Origin: Dehalococcoidia bacterium
Lineage (GTDB): Bacteria; Chloroflexota; Dehalococcoidia; SHYM01
Assembly (NCBI GenBank): GCA_009692805.1
Contig: SHYM01000003.1
Span: forward strand, 1 to 44,113
Reading direction: 5' to 3'
Length of the DNA: 44,113 bases
Below the pieces are notes generated by a model. That model did not search any database. It was not told the origin of the DNA and worked only from the letters and a program-made list of their open reading frames with translations. Below are positions 1 to 8,775 of this stretch, piece by piece. The first letter of the stretch is position 1. Each line of letters starts with the position of its first letter. Both the position numbers and the translations under genes were made by a program.

Positions 1-77
1 ATGCGTCAGGGGCCGCAGCCGCGTCCCCTCGCCACCAGCCAGTATGAGCGCTTGCGTGATACTCACAGCTGCCAAGT
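1..77. other. Window edge downstream of ahcY, no gene called
   Basis: This is the 3' flank of ahcY. A 26-codon plus-strand frame opens at base 1 and closes at 79-81, but it has no visible ribosome binding site and resembles nothing I know. I see no clear terminator. It may be intergenic or the edge of a neighbouring gene. Confidence 0.3.
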
Positions 78-1382
<1,305 letters not shown>

Positions 1383-1432
1383 TCATCGGCTGGCGTGGCG
1401 TGGTCTACAGGTGAGGGATTGTAACAGATTCC

Positions 1433-1452
1433 GCCTGCCGGTTCAGGCGGCT
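1433..1452 (-). terminator. Small inverted repeat between the kinase gene and ahcY
   Basis: Perfect 7-bp arms CCGCCTG and CAGGCGG surround a 6-nt loop just after the kinase stop. No T-tract follows on the minus strand, so this is at best a weak terminator or an RNA stability hairpin. A TACAAT hexamer a little downstream could be a -10 box for ahcY, but I see no convincing -35. Confidence 0.3.
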
Positions 1453-1455
1453 TCA

Positions 1456-3075
1456 TCAGGGGAGAGCCTGAGAGCCACCGGACATGCCGCCTCCGGCGCC
1501 CAGCGCCTGGAGCGCAGCCTCGACATTGTCCGCGATAGGGCGCGCCGTGTCCACCACCAGGTGGAGCGAGTCCGAGCGCACGGGGTCGAAGTCCTGTTCC
1601 TGTGCCGCCAGTATCTCCGGCCGGCCGTCGGATGGCACCGGCGCTCCCGCTACCCGACGCCGCAACCGCTCCAGCGCCAGTTCGCGCGGGCAGACCACCT
1701 CCAAGGCCCAGAACTGAGCCCCCAGCTCCTGGGCCAGGAGGCGGGGGCCCTCCCGCCAGGCCTGCTTGCGGTAGGAGGCGTCCAGCACCACGGAGCGCCC
1801 CGCCTCCAGGTGCTCCCGCGCCCGCTCCAGCAGGGCGTCGTAGGTACGCGCCGTCGCCTCCGGGGCGTAGAGCCCCTGGCCCCAGGGCTCGTAGCGGCGT
1901 TCGGCGGGGCCTAGCCCGGCCAGCTCCTTGCGGAGGGCGTCGGAGCTGATGACGGCCGCGTCCAGGCGTGCGCCCAGCGCCTCCGCAACGGTGGTCTTGC
2001 CTGTGCCCGCCAGACCCACGGTAATCAGCAGCCGCAGCGGCCGGTCGGGCCCGCGCGCGTAACGGTGGGCAGCGCGGAAGTAGGCCTGGGCCTGCCGGCG
2101 CAGCCCCTCGCGCTCGGCCTCCGCCAGGCCAGCGTCCGCCAGGCGGAACCCCGCTACCTTGCCCCGCACGTAGGCGCGGTAGCACTGATAGAAGGGCAGC
2201 AGCTCCTCCAGGGCGTCGTCCTTCGTCTGGACGACATAGCGCTGGACGAAGGCGCGGCCCAGGCCGGGGCGGCCCCGGACGTCCAGGTCCATGGCCAGGA
2301 AAGCCACCTCGGCGGCCACGTCGCCGAAGCGGAAGCGCTCGTTGAACTCGATGCAGTCGTAGATGTAAAGGCCATCCTCCACGCAGATGTTGCCGGCGTG
2401 AAGGTCGCCGTGGCAGTCCCGGATGCGGCCCTGGCTCACCCTGGAGGCGAAAAGCGGCGCCCGCTGGGCCAGGAACTGGCGCGTGTAGGCGACGATGGCC
2501 TCGTACTGCTCCATGGTGACGGTCTGGCCGATGAAGGGCGCGGTCTGCTGGAAGTTCTCCTCCGTGTTGACCCGGATGGTTTCCATCGACCCGCCGATCT
2601 CGTCCACCCGGCCGCCAGTCTCCGCCGCGGCATGGAAACCGGCGACCCTATCGGCGATGCGCTCCATAATCTCCACGCTGGCCTGCCCGCGTTCCACCAG
2701 AGCATCCAGCATGCGGTCTGCCGGCAGGCGCACCATCTTGACGGCGTAGTCCACAGTCTCGCCGCGCCCGCCGAGGGCGATGCTGCCGTTGGGTTTGCGG
2801 GTGAGCGGCACAACACCCAGGTACATCGTGGGCGAGAGGCGCCGGTTGAGGCGCACCTCCTCCTGACAAAAGAAGCGGCGGCGCTCCAGGCTGGTGAAGT
2901 CGGCGAAGCCCAGGTTGACGGGACGCTTCAGCTTGTAGACGTGGCGGTCGGTCAGGAAGACCCAGGAGAGGTGAGTCTGCACCAGCTCGACCCGGCTCGT
3001 GGGCTCCGGGTAGGCGCTGGGCTCCAGCAGGGCCACGGGCAGGGCGTTGCGATCACTCATAACGCCGTCCGCCAC
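1456..3075 (-). CDS. Fusion of an aminoglycoside-phosphotransferase-like domain and a P-loop kinase
   Basis: This 539-residue protein has two domains. Residues about 30-330 resemble the APH/choline-kinase fold, with the catalytic motif HGDLHAGN at 222-229 and a following acidic motif in 'IYDCIEFNERF'. Residues about 345-520 form a P-loop kinase with Walker A GLAGTGKTT at 354-362. This combination is a known family of bifunctional phosphotransferase/ATP-binding proteins. The substrate is unknown, and the family does not necessarily act on aminoglycosides. The start is ambiguous: GTG at 3075 has GAGG very close to it, while ATG at 3060 has GGCGGA at good spacing. It sits between the lipoprotein gene and ahcY, and repeat copy A lies directly upstream, so it may have its own promoter or depend on read-through. 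Domain calls are sure; the reaction is not. Confidence 0.85.
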   Translation of the reverse strand: MADGVMSDRNALPVALLEPSAYPEPTSRVELVQTHLSWVFLTDRHVYKLKRPVNLGFADFTSLERRRFFCQEEVRLNRRLSPTMYLGVVPLTRKPNGSIALGGRGETVDYAVKMVRLPADRMLDALVERGQASVEIMERIADRVAGFHAAAETGGRVDEIGGSMETIRVNTEENFQQTAPFIGQTVTMEQYEAIVAYTRQFLAQRAPLFASRVSQGRIRDCHGDLHAGNICVEDGLYIYDCIEFNERFRFGDVAAEVAFLAMDLDVRGRPGLGRAFVQRYVVQTKDDALEELLPFYQCYRAYVRGKVAGFRLADAGLAEAEREGLRRQAQAYFRAAHRYARGPDRPLRLLITVGLAGTGKTTVAEALGARLDAAVISSDALRKELAGLGPAERRYEPWGQGLYAPEATARTYDALLERAREHLEAGRSVVLDASYRKQAWREGPRLLAQELGAQFWALEVVCPRELALERLRRRVAGAPVPSDGRPEILAAQEQDFDPVRSDSLHLVVDTARPIADNVEAALQALGAGGGMSGGSQALP

Positions 3076-3098
3076 CTACCTCGAAGGGGTCCCCCGGA

Positions 3099-3304
3099 GC
3101 CTTCCACAAAAACCGCACCCTGCCGGAACGGAGGGAGTGCAGAGTCCCGACGTGTCGGGACTCTGCCGGGGGCCAAAGGGGGGTCCCCCTTTCTCCCTCT
3201 TTTATGTTACCCCCTTCCTGGCCAGGAAGGGGGCCAGGGGGATGGTCGGTGGCATCCTTGGGGCAGAGCCGGATCGAAGACAACGAGAGCTTTTCGTGCA
3301 TGTC
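3099..3304 (+). repeat. MITE-like intergenic repeat, copy A
   Basis: This is one of four related elements in the window. The degenerate ends are GCCTTCCACAAAAA on the left and TTTTCGTGCATG on the right. Inside are a hairpin AGAGTCCCGAC/GTCGGGACTCT, a G-run/C-run hairpin (AAAGGGGGG/TCCCCCTTT), and the palindrome CCCCCTTCCTGG/CCAGGAAGGGGG shared with the other copies. It fills most of the gap between the lipoprotein stop and the kinase start. No flanking direct repeat is evident, so this may be an old, decayed copy. Confidence 0.8.
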
Positions 3305-3344
3305 GCTCTCCGGCAGAGGGTGCGAGGGTCCATCGCGCCGCATC

Positions 3345-4340
3345 CTAGCGCCGCTGGAGGGCGCCGTCCAGGAGCGCCTGGGCCCGGGCCTCGTCGGGGG
3401 AGAAGCTGATGTAGAGCTTGTTGCCCAGGTTGGCGACGTACAGCCTCTGGGATCCCAGGCTGCGCGTGAAGGCCGGACCGCTCGGAAGCGCTGCCTCTTG
3501 TAGTCCCAGGCCGCCGGCTGCGGAGCGCAGGACGGTCCCTACCACCGACGCCGGCAGCCGCGCCGGCGCTACCACAATCCCCGCCGCGTGGTCCCCCAGC
3601 TGCTCCAGGTCTCCCAAGGTCGCCAGGGGCAGCCCCTCGGGGGCGTAGACAGCCACGGCCGCGCGGCTAATGCGGGCGCTGCGTATCCCCACCGCTACAT
3701 CGGCCAGCTCCTGGTTCCCCGTACGCTGGGCCAGGTGCTCCAGCACCGCCTCGCTCAGGCGGGCATAGGCCACGACGTCGGGCGGCGCCGCCGTCTGGGC
3801 GGGAAGCCACTGGATGACCTCCATCGCCTGAGGGTTGCGGGACGCAAACGCGACCAGCCCGTCGCGCTCGATGGCCGCCGCCAGGCCCGCCGCGGCCGTC
3901 GAGTCGCCCTGGACGACAACCACCTGGCGCCCCAGGGCCAGGGCGCGGCTTGTTCTCACCCCGAGCTCAGCCGCCGCCAGGCGCGCCGTCTGCTCGGAGG
4001 GCAGTTCCACCGTCGCGCCCAGGACAAGCTCGCCTTCCCAGGGCGCCAGCCAGACGGAGAGCGAGCCAGCTGGCACTTCCGCCGAGAAGCCCAACTCTCG
4101 TGCGACCGCGCCGCCGGTGGGCCCAACGATGTAGACAAAGGCCTCCAGCTCCACGTCGGGCACCCTGGCCTCCGCCAGACCGGCTGGGAACGACGCCGGC
4201 TCGGCGGGCTGCCCGATGCCGCAGCCGGCGGCGACGATGCTGATTGCGAGCAGCAGGGGGATGAGTCCCGAGAAGGGCGCGAGCCCCCTTCTCGGGCGGG
4301 GGGCCTTGGGGGGTGTCCCCCCAGCCAGCGCTTTGCTCAC
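3345..4340 (-). CDS. Putative lipoprotein of unknown function
   Basis: This is 331 residues if it starts at the GTG that overlaps the mtnP stop by 4 nt (GTGA). The track start further upstream reads through mtnP in another frame and is not credible. After a long basic n-region (about 25 residues) comes a hydrophobic stretch 'LIPLLLAISIVAAGC' ending in a lipobox-like AAGC, so the mature protein is probably a lipid-anchored extracytoplasmic protein. The rest is a soluble, Ala/Leu/Val-rich domain with no motif I recognise. The n-region is encoded by a GC-rich hairpin (GGGGGG TGT CCCCCC) resembling part of the intergenic repeats, so the N-terminus may be partly repeat-derived. The translational overlap with mtnP suggests co-expression but does not give a function. 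Confidence 0.75.
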   Translation of the reverse strand: MSKALAGGTPPKAPRPRRGLAPFSGLIPLLLAISIVAAGCGIGQPAEPASFPAGLAEARVPDVELEAFVYIVGPTGGAVARELGFSAEVPAGSLSVWLAPWEGELVLGATVELPSEQTARLAAAELGVRTSRALALGRQVVVVQGDSTAAAGLAAAIERDGLVAFASRNPQAMEVIQWLPAQTAAPPDVVAYARLSEAVLEHLAQRTGNQELADVAVGIRSARISRAAVAVYAPEGLPLATLGDLEQLGDHAAGIVVAPARLPASVVGTVLRSAAGGLGLQEAALPSGPAFTRSLGSQRLYVANLGNKLYISFSPDEARAQALLDGALQRR

Positions 4341-5203
4341 GGCAAGTACTTGCCGATGAGGGGCGCCAGCCGGCGCTTCACGTCCACCGGGATGGCCGCG
4401 GGCGCGGTGATGATGGCATTTTTGAGGGCGCTGGCGCAGGGGCAGGTGCGCGACGCCGGCAGATGAGGGATGGCGCGACGCAGCACTTCCTGGGAGACGG
4501 CGACGTTGCTCAGCAGGTTCTGCACCACCAGCTCCACCGACACCGGCTCCTCGCTCTCGTGCCAGCAGTCGTAGTCCGTGGCGCAGGCCAGGGTGGCGTA
4601 GCACATCTCGGCCTCGCGGGCCAGCTTCGCCTCTGGCAGCGCCGTCATCCCGATGACGCTGGCGCCCCAGGAGCGGTATAGGTGCGACTCCGCCTTGGTG
4701 GAAAACTGGGGGCCCTCCATCACCACCATGGTGCCGCCCAGGTGGGAGCGGGCGCCCGACGCCTGGGCCCCTTGGTGCAGCAGCGAGCGCAGCTCGGCGC
4801 AGAAGGGCTCGGCGAAGGCCACGTGGGCCACGATGCCGCCCTCGAAGAAGGTGCTGGGGCGCCCGCGGGTGCGGTCGATGAGCTGGTCCGGCAGCACCAG
4901 ATGCAGGGGGCGGATGCGCTCCTGGAGCGAGCCCACGGCGCTGACGGAGATGAGCCGCTCCACGCCCAACAGCTTGAGGGCGAAGATGTTGGCCCGCGCC
5001 GGCAGCTCGCTGGGGCTGAGGCGGTGGCCGACGCCGTGGCGCGGCAGGAAGGCGACGGCGACGCCTTGCAACTCGCCCAGGACGATGGCGTCGCTGGGCG
5101 GGCCGTAGGGCGTGTGGGGCCTGACCTGGCGGACGTCCGTCAGCCCCTCCAGGTCATACAGCCCCGACCCACCTATTATGCCGATACGAGCAGTGTCAGG
5201 CAT
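4337..5203 (-). CDS. mtnP: S-methyl-5'-thioadenosine phosphorylase
   Basis: This cytosolic enzyme phosphorolyses 5'-methylthioadenosine, the polyamine-synthesis by-product, to adenine and 5-methylthioribose-1-phosphate. The product is the substrate of MtnA, encoded just upstream. The 288 residues match the family. Visible signatures are the N-terminal phosphate-binding 'IGIIGGSGLYDLEGL', 'LPRHGVGHRLSPSELPARAN', 'VVMEGPQFSTKAES' and 'VIGMTALPEAKLAREAEMCY', typical of the MTAP branch of purine phosphorylases. An archaeal-type enzyme that also accepts other 6-oxo/6-amino purine nucleosides cannot be excluded from sequence alone. It lies 50 bp after mtnA and overlaps the lipoprotein gene by 4 nt, so the three are probably one transcript. 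Confidence 0.95.
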   Translation of the reverse strand: MPDTARIGIIGGSGLYDLEGLTDVRQVRPHTPYGPPSDAIVLGELQGVAVAFLPRHGVGHRLSPSELPARANIFALKLLGVERLISVSAVGSLQERIRPLHLVLPDQLIDRTRGRPSTFFEGGIVAHVAFAEPFCAELRSLLHQGAQASGARSHLGGTMVVMEGPQFSTKAESHLYRSWGASVIGMTALPEAKLAREAEMCYATLACATDYDCWHESEEPVSVELVVQNLLSNVAVSQEVLRRAIPHLPASRTCPCASALKNAIITAPAAIPVDVKRRLAPLIGKYLP

Positions 5204-5253
5204 GATGTTTCAAAGCACCTGCCATCCAACAACCCAGCCTTGCTGACAGCTTT

Positions 5254-6324
5254 CTACCTGCCATGATCCTCCCCCATCACCAGCTTCAGCCCCTCGGTAT
5301 ACGGCTCCCTCACGACGCCCTTCTCCGTGATTATCGCCGATACGTAGCGGTGGGGCGTGACGTCGAAGGCGGGGTTGGCGGCGCGCACGCCCTCGGGAGC
5401 GATGCGTGCCCCCTGGATGGCGGTCACCTCCTCCTCGCCACGCTCCTCGATGGGGATGCGGTCGCCGTCGGGCAAACTCAGGTCGATGGTGCTGGTGGGC
5501 GCGGCGACGTAGAAGGGCAGGCCGTTCTCCTTGGCCAACACTGCCACCTGGTACGTCCCGATCTTGTTGGCGACGTCGCCGTTGGCGGCGATGCGGTCGG
5601 CCCCCACCACCACGCAGTCCACCTGCCCCCGGCGCATCAGGTGGCCGGCGGCGGTGTCGCTGATGAGGGTGACAGGAATGTTGTCCTGCATGAGCTCCCA
5701 GGCGGTGAGGGCCGCGCCCTGGAGGCGCGGGCGCGTCTCGTCGGCCCAGACGGAGATACGCTTGCCCTGCTCGACGGCGGCGCGGATGACGCCCAGGGCG
5801 GTGCCGTAGCCGACGGTGGCCAGAGCGCCGGCGTTGCAGTGAGTCAGGACGCGGGCGCCGTCGGGCAGCAGGGCGGCCCCGTGGCGGCCCAGGGCGCGGT
5901 TGGCGGCAACGTCGGCCTCGGCCAGACGTTGCGCCTCCGCCAGGGCCGCCTGCGCGATGGAGGCGGCGTCTGCGCTCCCTTCCGCCCGGCGGGCGGCCTG
6001 CATGACCTTGTCCAGCGCCCAGGCCAGGTTCACTGCCGTGGGCCGTGTCGCGGCGAGCTCGTCCCGGATGGCTTGCAGTCTCGCCAGGAGCCCCTTGGGT
6101 GGGTGATCTCGCAGCGAGCTTGCCCCCAGGGCGAGGCCGAAGGCCGCCGCCACGCCGATGGCTGGGGCGCCGCGCACCTGCATCGTCTTGATGGCGTGGG
6201 CCACCTGCTGGGGCGTCGTGAGCTCCATATAGACGACGCGGTGCGGGAGCTGCGTCTGGTCCAGCAGCCGCAGGGCCCCTCCCGGGCCAATCGAAGCGTC
6301 CCACTCCAGGGTGCGGAAGCCCAT
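5254..6324 (-). CDS. mtnA: S-methyl-5-thioribose-1-phosphate isomerase
   Basis: MtnA converts 5-methylthioribose-1-phosphate to 5-methylthioribulose-1-phosphate in the methionine salvage pathway. The family catalytic cysteine lies in '[20 protein letters not shown]' and the catalytic aspartate in '[20 protein letters not shown]'. I chose the ATG at 6324, giving 356 residues (MGFRTLEWD...). It has GGGAG at good spacing, and the ten extra residues of the track ORF are not family-like. The protein is homologous to eIF2B-alpha-type subunits, but the catalytic residues and the adjacent mtnP point to the isomerase. It is the first gene of the salvage group, behind a plausible promoter at 6367-6396. 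Confidence 0.95.
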   Translation of the reverse strand: MGFRTLEWDASIGPGGALRLLDQTQLPHRVVYMELTTPQQVAHAIKTMQVRGAPAIGVAAAFGLALGASSLRDHPPKGLLARLQAIRDELAATRPTAVNLAWALDKVMQAARRAEGSADAASIAQAALAEAQRLAEADVAANRALGRHGAALLPDGARVLTHCNAGALATVGYGTALGVIRAAVEQGKRISVWADETRPRLQGAALTAWELMQDNIPVTLISDTAAGHLMRRGQVDCVVVGADRIAANGDVANKIGTYQVAVLAKENGLPFYVAAPTSTIDLSLPDGDRIPIEERGEEEVTAIQGARIAPEGVRAANPAFDVTPHRYVSAIITEKGVVREPYTEGLKLVMGEDHGR

Positions 6325-6366
6325 CCCGACTCCCTTCGGCAAGCGCAGGCACAACCTTGCGGCTGC

Positions 6367-6396
6367 ATCCTAGCCGACGGCTGTTGGCAGCGTCAA
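6367..6396 (-). promoter_or_regulatory. Candidate sigma70-type promoter for mtnA-mtnP
   Basis: Read on the minus strand, TTGACG (6396-6391) and TAGGAT (6372-6367) are separated by 18 nt, about 40 nt before the mtnA start codon. The -35 is one base from consensus and the -10 matches four of six bases. Repeat copy B begins just upstream, at 6423. Confidence 0.45.
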
Positions 6397-6422
6397 CGTT
6401 AGGGCCTTCTGAAGGCGTCACG

Positions 6423-6606
6423 TGGCTTTGCACAAAAGACCGCATTTTCTTCGATCTGGCTCTCCCTGAGGGTGCCCACGACCATCCCCCTGTCCCCCTT
6501 CCTGGCCAGGAAGGGGGACACCCCCTTCGACCCCCGGCAGAGGGAGGCCCCTCTGCACTCCCTCCCGCCGCAGGCGGGCCGGCAGGATGCCATTTTTTGT
6601 GCAAGC
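6423..6606 (-). repeat. MITE-like intergenic repeat, copy B
   Basis: This is the same element as copy A in the opposite orientation, about 184 bp. The ends are TGGCTTTGCACAAAA and TTTTTTGTGCAAGC, a clear terminal inverted repeat. Internal shared modules are the CCCCCTTCCTGG/CCAGGAAGGGGG palindrome, GGGGGACACCCCC, CCCCCGGCAGAG, and a CCCGCC/GGCGGG hairpin. It lies between the divergent mtnA and the plus-strand acyl-CoA synthetase gene. No target duplication is evident at these ends. Confidence 0.85.
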
Positions 6607-6660
6607 TAGCGTAGCCGAAGGGAGCTGGTCGAAGGGCGTGGGCAGCCACTCCCGTCCAGG

Positions 6661-6666
6661 TATAAT
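6661..6666 (+). promoter_or_regulatory. Consensus -10 box before the acyl-CoA synthetase gene
   Basis: A perfect TATAAT lies 26 nt before the ATG at 6693, which would leave a leader of about 20 nt carrying the GGAGG ribosome site. I see no good -35 at 16-18 nt upstream. The call rests on the hexamer and its position. Confidence 0.45.
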
Positions 6667-6692
6667 GGCGGCACTCAAGGGGGAGGTCGAGG

Positions 6693-8126
6693 ATGGCCCC
6701 GGGCGAGCATCCTTTGGAGTTCGTCTTCCGGCCGCGCTCCATCGCCGTGGCTGGGGCCTCGCCGCAGCGGGGCGGCTCCGGCAACGAGTACGTCCGCCAG
6801 CTCCAGCACTGCGGCTTCGCGGGGCCCATCTACCCGGTGCACCCCGCCGCGACGGCGGTGGAAGGGCTGCCCGCCTACCGCTCGGTGCTGGACGCGCCCG
6901 GCCCGGTGGACTACGTGATCTCGGCGGTGCCGGCGGCGGCGCTGCCGCAACTGGTGGACGAGTGCGGCCGCAAGGGCGTGCGCGTCCTCCACGCCTTCAC
7001 CGGGCGCTTTCGGGAGACCGGCAGCTCGGAGGCGGCCGCCCTGGAGCAGGAGGTGCTGCGCCGGGTACGCAGCGCGGGCCTGCGCCTCATCGGCCCCAAC
7101 TGCATGGGCCTGTACGTGCCCCAGCAGGGGATCGGCTTCAAGTACAACTTCCCCCAGGATCCGGGGCCCATCGCTTTCCTCAGCCAGAGCGGCGGGAACT
7201 GCGCCGAGCTGGTCTATCGGGGCAGCCTGCGGGGGCTGCGCTTCAGCAAGGTGATCAGCTACGGCAACGGCCTTGACCTGACGGAGAGCGACTTCCTGGA
7301 GTATCTGGCCGCCGACCCGGAGACCACCGTAGTGGGCGCCTACACCGAGGGAGTGCGGGATGGGCGGCGGTTCCTGGCCGCCGTGAAGGGCCTGGCCGCC
7401 AGCAAGCCCGTCGTTCTCCTCAAGGGCGGCCGCACCGGCGCCGGCGCCCGCTCCGTGGCGTCCCATACCGGCTCCCTAGCCGGGGCGACGGCGGTCTGGG
7501 ACGCCGCCTGTCGTCAGGCCGGCGCCGTCCAGGTCGCCGACCTGGAGGAGATGATCGACGTCTTGGTGGCTTTCCGCTTCCTCAAGCCCGTCCGGGGACT
7601 GGCGGTAGGCGTGGTGGGAGGCGGCGGCGGGCGCACCGTCCAGTCGGCCGACGACTGCGAGGCGGCGGGGCTCACCGTGGTGCCCCTGCCTTCGGAGGTC
7701 AGGGAGAGGCTGCGGCCCCTGGCGCCGGCCTTCGCCGACTGGATCGGCAACCCCCTCGACGTCTCGATCCTGGCGGGGGCCAACGTCCTGCCAGAGATGA
7801 TCAGGCTTATGGGCGCCCATCCCGCCTTCCATGCCCTTATCGCCAACGTGGGAGAGGACTGGTCCCTGGATACCCCCGAGAGCGCGGGCCGCATGCTGAC
7901 CGGCACCCTGAAGAGCTTCCTGGAGCTAGGCCCGCTGCAGCCCAAGCCCTTCGCGGTGGTCCTGGGGACCAGCGAGGGGCCCGAAGAGTGGCGCTGGCGC
8001 GCCATCGAGGAGGCGAAGCGCCGTTTCTGGGAGGCAGGGCTGCCGGTCTTCCCCACCATCGCACGCGCCGCGCGGGCGCTGGTCAACGCCCATGCCTACT
8101 ATCGCTGGCGAGAGAGTGTGAGCTAG
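6693..8126 (+). CDS. NDP-forming acyl-CoA synthetase, alpha-subunit type (CoA-binding)
   Basis: This 477-residue protein is built like the alpha subunit of ADP-forming acetyl/acyl-CoA synthetase and succinyl-CoA synthetase. It has a CoA-binding Rossmann domain at about 8-130 ('FRPRSIAVAGASPQRGGSGN'), a first succinyl-CoA-ligase-like flavodoxin domain ('LIGPNCMGLYVP', 'IAFLSQSGGNCAEL'), and a second one from about 300. The motif 'SVASHTGSLAGA' carries His258, the expected phospho-histidine of this family. There is no ATP-grasp (beta) domain in the protein or as a separate gene here, so the partner must be encoded elsewhere, or the protein binds acyl-CoA without full synthetase activity. The start is set by GGAGG six nt before the ATG. 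It stands alone on the plus strand and ends 10 bp from the convergent small gene. Fold is sure; substrate is unknown. Confidence 0.88.
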   Translation: MAPGEHPLEFVFRPRSIAVAGASPQRGGSGNEYVRQLQHCGFAGPIYPVHPAATAVEGLPAYRSVLDAPGPVDYVISAVPAAALPQLVDECGRKGVRVLHAFTGRFRETGSSEAAALEQEVLRRVRSAGLRLIGPNCMGLYVPQQGIGFKYNFPQDPGPIAFLSQSGGNCAELVYRGSLRGLRFSKVISYGNGLDLTESDFLEYLAADPETTVVGAYTEGVRDGRRFLAAVKGLAASKPVVLLKGGRTGAGARSVASHTGSLAGATAVWDAACRQAGAVQVADLEEMIDVLVAFRFLKPVRGLAVGVVGGGGGRTVQSADDCEAAGLTVVPLPSEVRERLRPLAPAFADWIGNPLDVSILAGANVLPEMIRLMGAHPAFHALIANVGEDWSLDTPESAGRMLTGTLKSFLELGPLQPKPFAVVLGTSEGPEEWRWRAIEEAKRRFWEAGLPVFPTIARAARALVNAHAYYRWRESVS

Positions 8127-8136
8127 GGAGGGGCCT

Positions 8137-8385
8137 CTAGGGCGCGAACTGAGAGTGCTCCATCTTTTTCCAGGGCCGGCGTATCTTGCGTCCCGCCCGC
8201 CGGGGGTCCTCGATCATCTCCTTGCCCTTGAAGATCTCGTTGATCCACATGGTGCCGCCGGGGGGCCAGACCTGCTGGCTGATCTCGATGGCCTCCTGTT
8301 TGTTGCGCGCCCAGATAAAGTAGTGCTCGCAATCACCGCGATTACTCTTGCTGGCGAAGAAGACCTTGTCGCTGTCGTCAGGCAT
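8137..8385 (-). CDS. Small hypothetical protein (82 aa)
   Basis: I do not recognise this protein. It is soluble, with aromatic residues early (HYFIWARNKQEA) and a basic C-terminal third (RRAGRKIRRPWKKM). It has no membrane segment and a single Cys. It starts 12 nt after the stop of the 84-residue Cys-rich gene, so the two are probably co-transcribed. It looks real because of that spacing and its balanced, protein-like composition, but no function can be offered. Confidence 0.6.
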   Translation of the reverse strand: MPDDSDKVFFASKSNRGDCEHYFIWARNKQEAIEISQQVWPPGGTMWINEIFKGKEMIEDPRRAGRKIRRPWKKMEHSQFAP

Positions 8386-8397
8386 CGTCAGGCCCCG

Positions 8398-8652
8398 CTA
8401 TCCTAACTCGTTGTCGTCGTCGGGCGGCAACTCCATCTCGCTCCACGCTGGACAGCCTTGCTCGCCGGGGACGGCGGGAAAGGCGCAGCGGTCCAGGTGC
8501 ATGCCTGGCAGCCAGCCCTCCAACTGCCCGTCCTCGACCTCGCAGGAGCAATCGAAATCGTCCCGCTCGGTGAGCGTTACCGCGTGATGGGCGCAGGTGG
8601 AGCAGCGCCCCGGCCGCGGGCGGAACCACTCGTGGAATTGCCGGTCCACCAT
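8398..8652 (-). CDS. Small Cys-rich protein, possible metal-binding (84 aa)
   Basis: I do not recognise the family. The 84 residues contain C17-x2-C20, CSC at about 35-37, and further cysteines at about 56 and 67 with adjacent His, a layout that could bind zinc or an iron-sulfur cluster. It has no membrane segment, and the C-terminus is acidic (PPDDDNE). It lies directly upstream of the 82-residue gene. A 123-bp gap separates it from the B-box gene behind it. Confidence 0.6.
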   Translation of the reverse strand: MVDRQFHEWFRPRPGRCSTCAHHAVTLTERDDFDCSCEVEDGQLEGWLPGMHLDRCAFPAVPGEQGCPAWSEMELPPDDDNELG

Positions 8653-8744
8653 TTGTCTAACCTACACCATCGCCGTCGCTAATGGTAGGTGGCCGCCCAT
8701 GTCGCCTGTGGCCCTGCCCCCGCCCTGGGGCTGGTTTTCGCTTG

Positions 8745-8762
8745 CCGTGGCCGGGGCCACGG
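8745..8762 (-). terminator. Hairpin after the B-box membrane protein gene
   Basis: Perfect 8-bp arms CCGTGGCC/GGCCACGG with a 2-nt loop lie 14 nt past the stop of the B-box gene. The sequence downstream on the minus strand (CAAGCGAAAACC) lacks a T-tract, so factor-independent termination would be weak. Confidence 0.35.
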
Positions 8763-8775
8763 TCTCTCCTCGTCG

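Noticed and set aside
3047-3503. Short ORFs in repeat copies A-D (such as 3047-3409 and 14902-15216)
   Set aside because: They arise from the repeats' GC-rich frames, are not conserved between copies as reading frames, and have no ribosome sites.
6423-6615. Target-site duplication around copy B, and similar for A and D
   Set aside because: The 9 bases on each side do not match (GGCGTCACG and TAGCGTAGC for B). Only copy C shows an exact duplication.
5210-6829. 539-aa minus-strand ORF across mtnA and repeat B
   Set aside because: It is a second-frame shadow of mtnA, running through an intergenic repeat, with a composition unlike a protein.
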